From: Owenia fusiformis
Lineage: Eukaryota > Annelida > Polychaeta > Sabellida > Oweniidae
DNA: 21,840 bases
Direction: 5' to 3'
NCBI GenBank assembly: GCA_903813345.2
Contig: CAIIXF020000339.1
Location: forward strand, 1 to 21,840
Below are positions 18,218 through 21,840 of the stretch, in pieces. Position 1 is the stretch's first letter, and each line of letters opens with the position of its first letter. The notes beneath the pieces were generated by a model. That model saw only the letters and a program-made list of their open reading frames with translations, did no database searches and was not told the DNA's origin. The position numbers and the translations under genes are program-made.

Positions 18218-18759
18218 AGGTTTAACTTCTTGCATTTGAAGCAGTGTAACAGACTATAGTGTCAGTTCTACAAATTGAGTTAGTTCATAGACATGTCGAA
18301 TTTACAAAATTGTTTCTGAATTGTTTTAGTCGTCCTATCCTGAGTAGACAGATTCGCTGACTGAGGAACAGTTGAAACCTGGGCTCGTCAGTACAAGTTA
18401 AAGGGAACCAGACCAGAAAAAGGTATTTCTTTTTATTTTCGATGTTCATCCAGGATCTTGCACATGTTCAGAATTTTTCTATATACTAAGGTTTAATTTC
18501 TTGCATTTGAAGCAGTGTAACAGACTATAGTGTCAGTTCTACAAATTGAGTTAGTTCATAGACATGTCAAATTTACAAAATTGTTTCTGAATTGTTTTAG
18601 TCGTCCTATCCTGAGTAGACAGATTCGCTGACTGAGGAACAGTTGAAACCTGGGCTCGTCAGTACAAGTTAAAGGGAACCAGACCAGAAAAAGGTATTTC
18701 TTTTTATTTTCGATGTTCATCCAGGATCTTGCACATGTTCAGAATTTTTCTATATACTA
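18218..18759. repeat. 271-bp tandem duplication (two copies)
   Basis: Copies 18218-18488 and 18489-18759 are adjacent and differ at only two positions I can find (TAACTTC/TAATTTC and ATGTCGAAT/ATGTCAAAT). The duplication is therefore recent or kept homogeneous. Each copy contains part of the fold-back arm and an exon-like segment bounded by TTGTTTTAG and GTATTTC. Confidence 0.9.
18331..18421 (+). other. Possible non-coding (5' UTR) exon, present twice
   Basis: A pyrimidine-rich tract ending in TTTTAG precedes about 90 bases of higher GC content, followed by AAAAAG/GTATTT, an acceptable splice donor. The identical segment recurs 271 bases later, at about 18602-18692. All three forward frames contain stops, so it could only be untranslated. 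If real, it could be the leader of the gene whose candidate start codon is at 21326. Support is by composition and splice-like borders only. Confidence 0.2.
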
Positions 18760-18856
18760 TAGGATAGGCCATAGTAGAACATGAATATAATTAATGCAAA
18801 GTTAATTTATGCCAATGGGAGTCTGACTGTTCCCTTACAAAAAACAGTAAAATTTT

Positions 18857-19223
18857 AAATGTTTGTGAGTACTTTAAATTTAAAAAATAAGCAATCAAAT
18901 GACCACACTGAAACAGTTTATGTAAAAATAGAAACATTTATATTTATCCCAACTTTTGTATATTTTAGTTTGTTTTGTACTTTAGCTATCATATCTGTGT
19001 CCTCTTATATTTTGATACTTCCCTGCCATGTTATTTTCGGAAAAATTAACATGGCTGAAACTTCCTAAATTACAAAAGGCCACAGCTTTGCTGCACATTA
19101 TACATTACTATCTGAAATATACAAAAGTTGGGATAAATATAAATGTTTCTATTTTTACATAAACTGTTTCAATATGGTCATTTGATTGCTTATTTTTTAA
19201 ATTCAAAGTAGTCACAAACATTT
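18857..19223. mobile_element. Long hairpin (fold-back) element with 110-bp arms
   Basis: Arms 18857-18966 and 19114-19223 are inverted copies with about five differences in 110 bases (about 95%). The 147-bp loop contains a smaller 9-base hairpin (GCCATGTTA at 19025-19033 and TAACATGGC at 19047-19055). The arms may extend further outward through AAAACAG, with a 9-base gap. There is no coding capacity. A transcript across it would fold into a long duplex. Confidence 0.8.
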
Positions 19224-19560
19224 CTGTTTTGACTATAGGAATATATTTTCAATAAAATACCATAGGAATTTCAATTTTTTACTTCTATTTGAAGTTTAAA
19301 TTCCATCCTTCAAGATCGGGTTTCACTACCAATTATTTAATCCAAGGTATTTATCTTTAAGCATCGTATAAAGTGACAGCTTGATTTGATTGGCTGTTGG
19401 CACAAGCTAAACTCTCATGAGTCACACTTCATGCACTGGTCTATTTTGAAATGCTTTCTGATTGGTCAAACGTCATATGTGGGTGGGTCTGTTTATAAGT
19501 TGATTGACAGATGAAACTGTAATTAATTTTTACCAGTAAAACTTTTTTAAAAACATTATT
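19224..19560. promoter_or_regulatory. CCAAT-box and TATA-like motifs; possible promoter
   Basis: Inverted CCAAT boxes (GATTGGCTG near 19389 and GATTGGTC near 19461), a TGACG-type complement (AACGTCAT, about 19470), GGGTGGG and a TTTATAAG (about 19491) occur in order within about 110 bases. The arrangement resembles a core promoter for the plus strand, but no transcript start or first-exon donor can be pointed to. Confidence 0.25.
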
Positions 19561-19612
19561 ATGTCACCACCAAAAGTGGTGACATATTGTTATGGTCTCC
19601 GTTTTTTTGCGA

Positions 19613-19689
19613 CGGCGTCCGGCGGTTGGTGGTTGGCATCCGGCGGTTGGCGTCCGGCGGTTGGCGTCCGGCGGTTGGCGTCCGGCGTC
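19613..19689. repeat. 14-bp CpG-rich minisatellite (GGCGTCCGGCGGTT)
   Basis: Four to five copies of a 14-base unit with three CpG each, a sharp GC-rich island in otherwise AT-rich sequence, near the left end of the 19561-21285 element. Confidence 0.85.
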
Positions 19690-19760
19690 TGTAACAATTT
19701 CTTACAACTTCCTATAACTTAACAAATACTGTTTAGACTGACTTCAATTTTTTTCTAAAT

Positions 19761-21245
19761 CATCTACATGTTCTCAGAAGTTCAAATCTGACTTTAGATT
19801 TGACATTTGACCTTTAATGACCTTCTCAAGGTCAAAAAGGTCTTTTTTCAACTTGCTTCACATTGACTAAATTTTTTTTCAAAATCATCTACATGTTCTC
19901 AGAAATTCAAATCTGACTTTAGATTTGACATTTGACCTTCAAATCTGACTTTAGATTTGACATTTGACCTTGAATGACCTTCTCAAGGTCAAAAAAGGTC
20001 AAGAAGGTCTGTTTTCAACTTGCTTCAAATTGACTAAATTTTTTTTTCAAAATCATCTACATGTTCTCAGAAATTCAAATCTGACTTTAGATTTGACATT
20101 TGACCTTCAATGACCTTCTCAAGGTCAAAAAAGGTCAAAAAGGTCTGTTTTCAACTTGCTTCAAATTGACTAAAAAAATTTTTCAAAATCATCTACGTGT
20201 TCTCAGAAATTCAAATCTGACTTTTTTAGATTTGACTTAAGATTTGACATTTGACCTTCAATGACCTTCTCAAAGTCAAAAAAGGTCAAAAAGGTCTTTT
20301 TTCAACTTGCTTCAAATTGACTAAATTTTTTTTTCAAAATCATCTACATGTTCTCAGAAATTCAAATCTGACTTTAGATTTGACATTTGACCTTCAATGA
20401 CCTTCTCAATGTCAAAAAAGGTCAAAAAGGTATTTTTTTCATCTTGCTTCAAATTGACTAAATTTTTTTTCAAAATCATCTACATGTTCTCAGAAATTCA
20501 AATATGACTTTAGATTTGACATTTGACCTTCAATGACCTTCTCAAGGTCAAAAAAGGTCAAAAAGGTCTTTTTTCAACTTGCTTCAAATTGACTAATTTA
20601 TTTTTTCAAAATCATCTACATGTTCTCAGAAATTCAAATCTGACTTTAGATTTGACATTTGACCTTTAATGACCTTCTCAAGGTCAAAAAAGGTCAAAAA
20701 GGTCTGTTTTCAACTTGCTTCAAATTGACTAAAAAAAATTTTCAAAATCATCTACGTGTTCTCAGAAATTCAAATCTGACTTTAGATTTGACTTAAGATT
20801 TGACATTTGACCTTCAATGACCTTCTCAAAGTCAAAAAAGGTCAAAAAGGTCTTTTTTCAACTTGCTTCAAATTGACTAAATTTTTTTTTCAAAATCATC
20901 TACATGTTCTCAGAAATTCAAATATGACTTTAGATTTGACTTTAGATTTGACATTTGACCTTCAATGACCTTCTCAAGGTCAAAAAAGGTCAAAAAGGTC
21001 TTTTTTCAACTTGCTTCAAATTGACTAATTTTTTTTTCAAAATCATCTACATGTTCTCAGAAATTCAAATCTGACTTTAGATTTGACATTTGACCTTTAA
21101 TGACCTTCTCAAGGTCAAAAAAGGTCAAAAAGGTCTGTTTTCAACTTGCTTCAAATTGACCAATTTTTTTTTTCAAAATCATCTACATCTTTTCAGAAGT
21201 TCAAATTTGACTTTACGAGTTCTCAGAAATTCAAATCTGACCTAA
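19761..21245. repeat. ~136-bp tandem repeat array rich in AGGTCA half-sites
   Basis: The anchor CATCTAC recurs at 19761, 19886, 20054, 20190, 20341, 20477, 20613, 20749, 20897, 21044 and 21180. The basic period is 136, with longer units produced by extra copies of TTTAGATTTGAC. Units at 20190 and 20749 share ACGTG and other variants at 559-base spacing, so there is a higher-order repeat of about four units. A typical unit carries TGACCTTCAATGACCT and AGGTCA spaced by four A, then AGGTC. Confidence 0.9.
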
Positions 21246-21323
21246 GTTTGAACTCATAATATTGTGAGCAGCTAGGTGGTGACATTTTGTCATGTTAATG
21301 CCTTGTTATATTTTTTATTTTAG

Positions 21324-21364
21324 AAATGGCTACTGCTCATTCTTCAGGGAGTGATGAAGAAAAA
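21324..21364 (+). CDS. Candidate first coding exon, 13 codons, 3'-partial
   Basis: The tract TTATATTTTTTATTTTAG gives a strong acceptor at 21322-21323. ATG at 21326 (G at -3 and G at +4, a good start context) opens 13 codons reading MATAHSSGSDEEK, and the exon ends at AAA/GTAAGT, a consensus donor at 21365, in phase 0. The Ser/Asp/Glu-rich start resembles the N-termini of many intracellular proteins but identifies no family. It lies about 40 bases after the satellite-cored element. The open frame is short, so chance cannot be excluded. The following exon, if any, is beyond 21840. Confidence 0.35.
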
Positions 21365-21840
21365 GTAAGTATTAAGTTAAGTAAGCAATTGACGTACTCA
21401 GCTGGACATACTTTCATGTAAATGATAGAAGTTTCATACATAATTTTTTAAGGCATATAATACACCTTTTGTTGGTATTTGGACACAATTAATTGATTTT
21501 TACTCAAAATATCGGAACATAGCACATACCTAAAACACTAGTGTGACTTTTTACAAGTTTGTGACATCAAACTTACTTAAGAATTGCCAAACTGACCAAA
21601 ATCAGGTTGCTCTCTAAAAGTATGCAGACAAAAGAACAGAAAATGTTTTATATGTCTCTGATATAAAATGCTAATTATGAGCAGAATACATTATTAAATA
21701 TACTCTGAATGTCCTCATACATTTTAGTAACAGCCCTTGACCATGTTATACTACACTGTACCCTTTCCTGCCCAAAATTGTTTGAGGTATTCAGATCATC
21801 ACAATAAGCCCTGCTATCATTATTAACATATCAATGTTTG
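21365..21840. other. Possible intron; no gene seen
   Basis: AT-rich DNA with no further exon that I can support. If the 21324-21364 exon is real, this is the 5' part of its following intron. Confidence 0.3.

Larger units (their letters stand above)
15463..18258. mobile_element. Fold-back element split by a retrotransposon
   Basis: The left arm (15463-15559) is the reverse complement of the right arm (18153-18258). Shared landmarks in order are CATTCGTGTGCAA, TTTTTCTATATATTAT, AGATTTCTTAT, CAGGTT-AACT and GCAGTGTAACAGACT. The right arm has about 14 extra bases. The core beside the right arm (about 18020-18120, with the CCATGTTA/TAACATGG hairpin at 18051-18078) matches in inverted orientation the core of the hairpin element at 18857-19223. 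The best reading is one old inverted-repeat element opened by insertion of the retrotransposon relic between about 15.57 and 18.0 kb. Confidence 0.55.
19561..21285. mobile_element. Satellite-cored non-autonomous element with ATGTCACCACC inverted ends
   Basis: The ends are 11-base inverted repeats, ATGTCACCACC (19561-19571) and GGTGGTGACAT (21275-21285). The left end also forms a palindrome (GTCACCAC, loop, GTGGTGAC, up to 19587). Next to it is a CpG-rich 14-base minisatellite, then about 11 tandem units of about 136 bp. Inverted ends, a subterminal hairpin, a minisatellite and a tandem core are features seen in non-autonomous Helitron/Helentron-type elements of invertebrates. Class assignment is inference. 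Confidence 0.65.

Overview
The window looks like nuclear DNA of a marine invertebrate. It is AT-rich and intron-bearing, and most of it is repeat-derived. One gene is clear. A lophotrochozoan, perhaps a mollusc, is the best guess, from the SH3b-plus-PGRP domain pairing and the TTGACCT/AGGTCA-rich repeats. Both are recalled as mollusc-like, and the species cannot be fixed from sequence alone.

Left end (1-2.3 kb): the 3' four exons of a plus-strand gene for a peptidoglycan recognition protein (PGRP, Amidase_2/T7-lysozyme fold). The order is a C-terminal part of a bacterial-type SH3 (SH3b) domain, a glycine-rich linker, and a PGRP domain that keeps every zinc-ligand and catalytic position I can align. 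The signal peptide and first half of SH3b lie upstream of base 1. A compact cluster of nuclear-receptor half-sites, including a perfect AGGTCAnnnTGACCT, sits just after the stop codon.

2.3-4.8 kb: remnants of Tc1/mariner-type elements. The main one is a 944-bp TA-flanked element with about 200-bp inverted arms, each carrying a consensus RFX X-box.

4.85-12.1 kb: a 7.2-kb head-to-tail cluster of four related blocks. Each block has a short hairpin next to CTAG, a block-specific minisatellite, an array of about 470-bp units and a TGACCT-rich tail. On the minus strand every block ends hairpin, 6-7 nt, CTAG, then T, which resembles a Helitron 3' end. I infer a family of non-autonomous rolling-circle-like elements, perhaps undescribed.

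12.1-15.4 kb: no gene seen. There are three small inverted-repeat transposons, one with a perfect 9-bp target-site duplication and nested palindromes.

15.4-19.3 kb: an internally deleted, broken non-LTR retrotransposon that appears to sit inside an older fold-back element; a 271-bp tandem duplication with two differences, each copy holding an exon-like segment; and a long hairpin with 110-bp arms.

19.5-21.3 kb: a 1.7-kb element whose core is about 11 tandem 136-bp units dense in nuclear-receptor half-sites. Immediately after it, a possible small first coding exon (13 codons) with good splice signals may begin another plus-strand gene running off the right edge.

Apart from PGRP, the retrotransposon relic and that tentative exon, I see no credible protein genes. 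Most open frames are chance readings of repeats.
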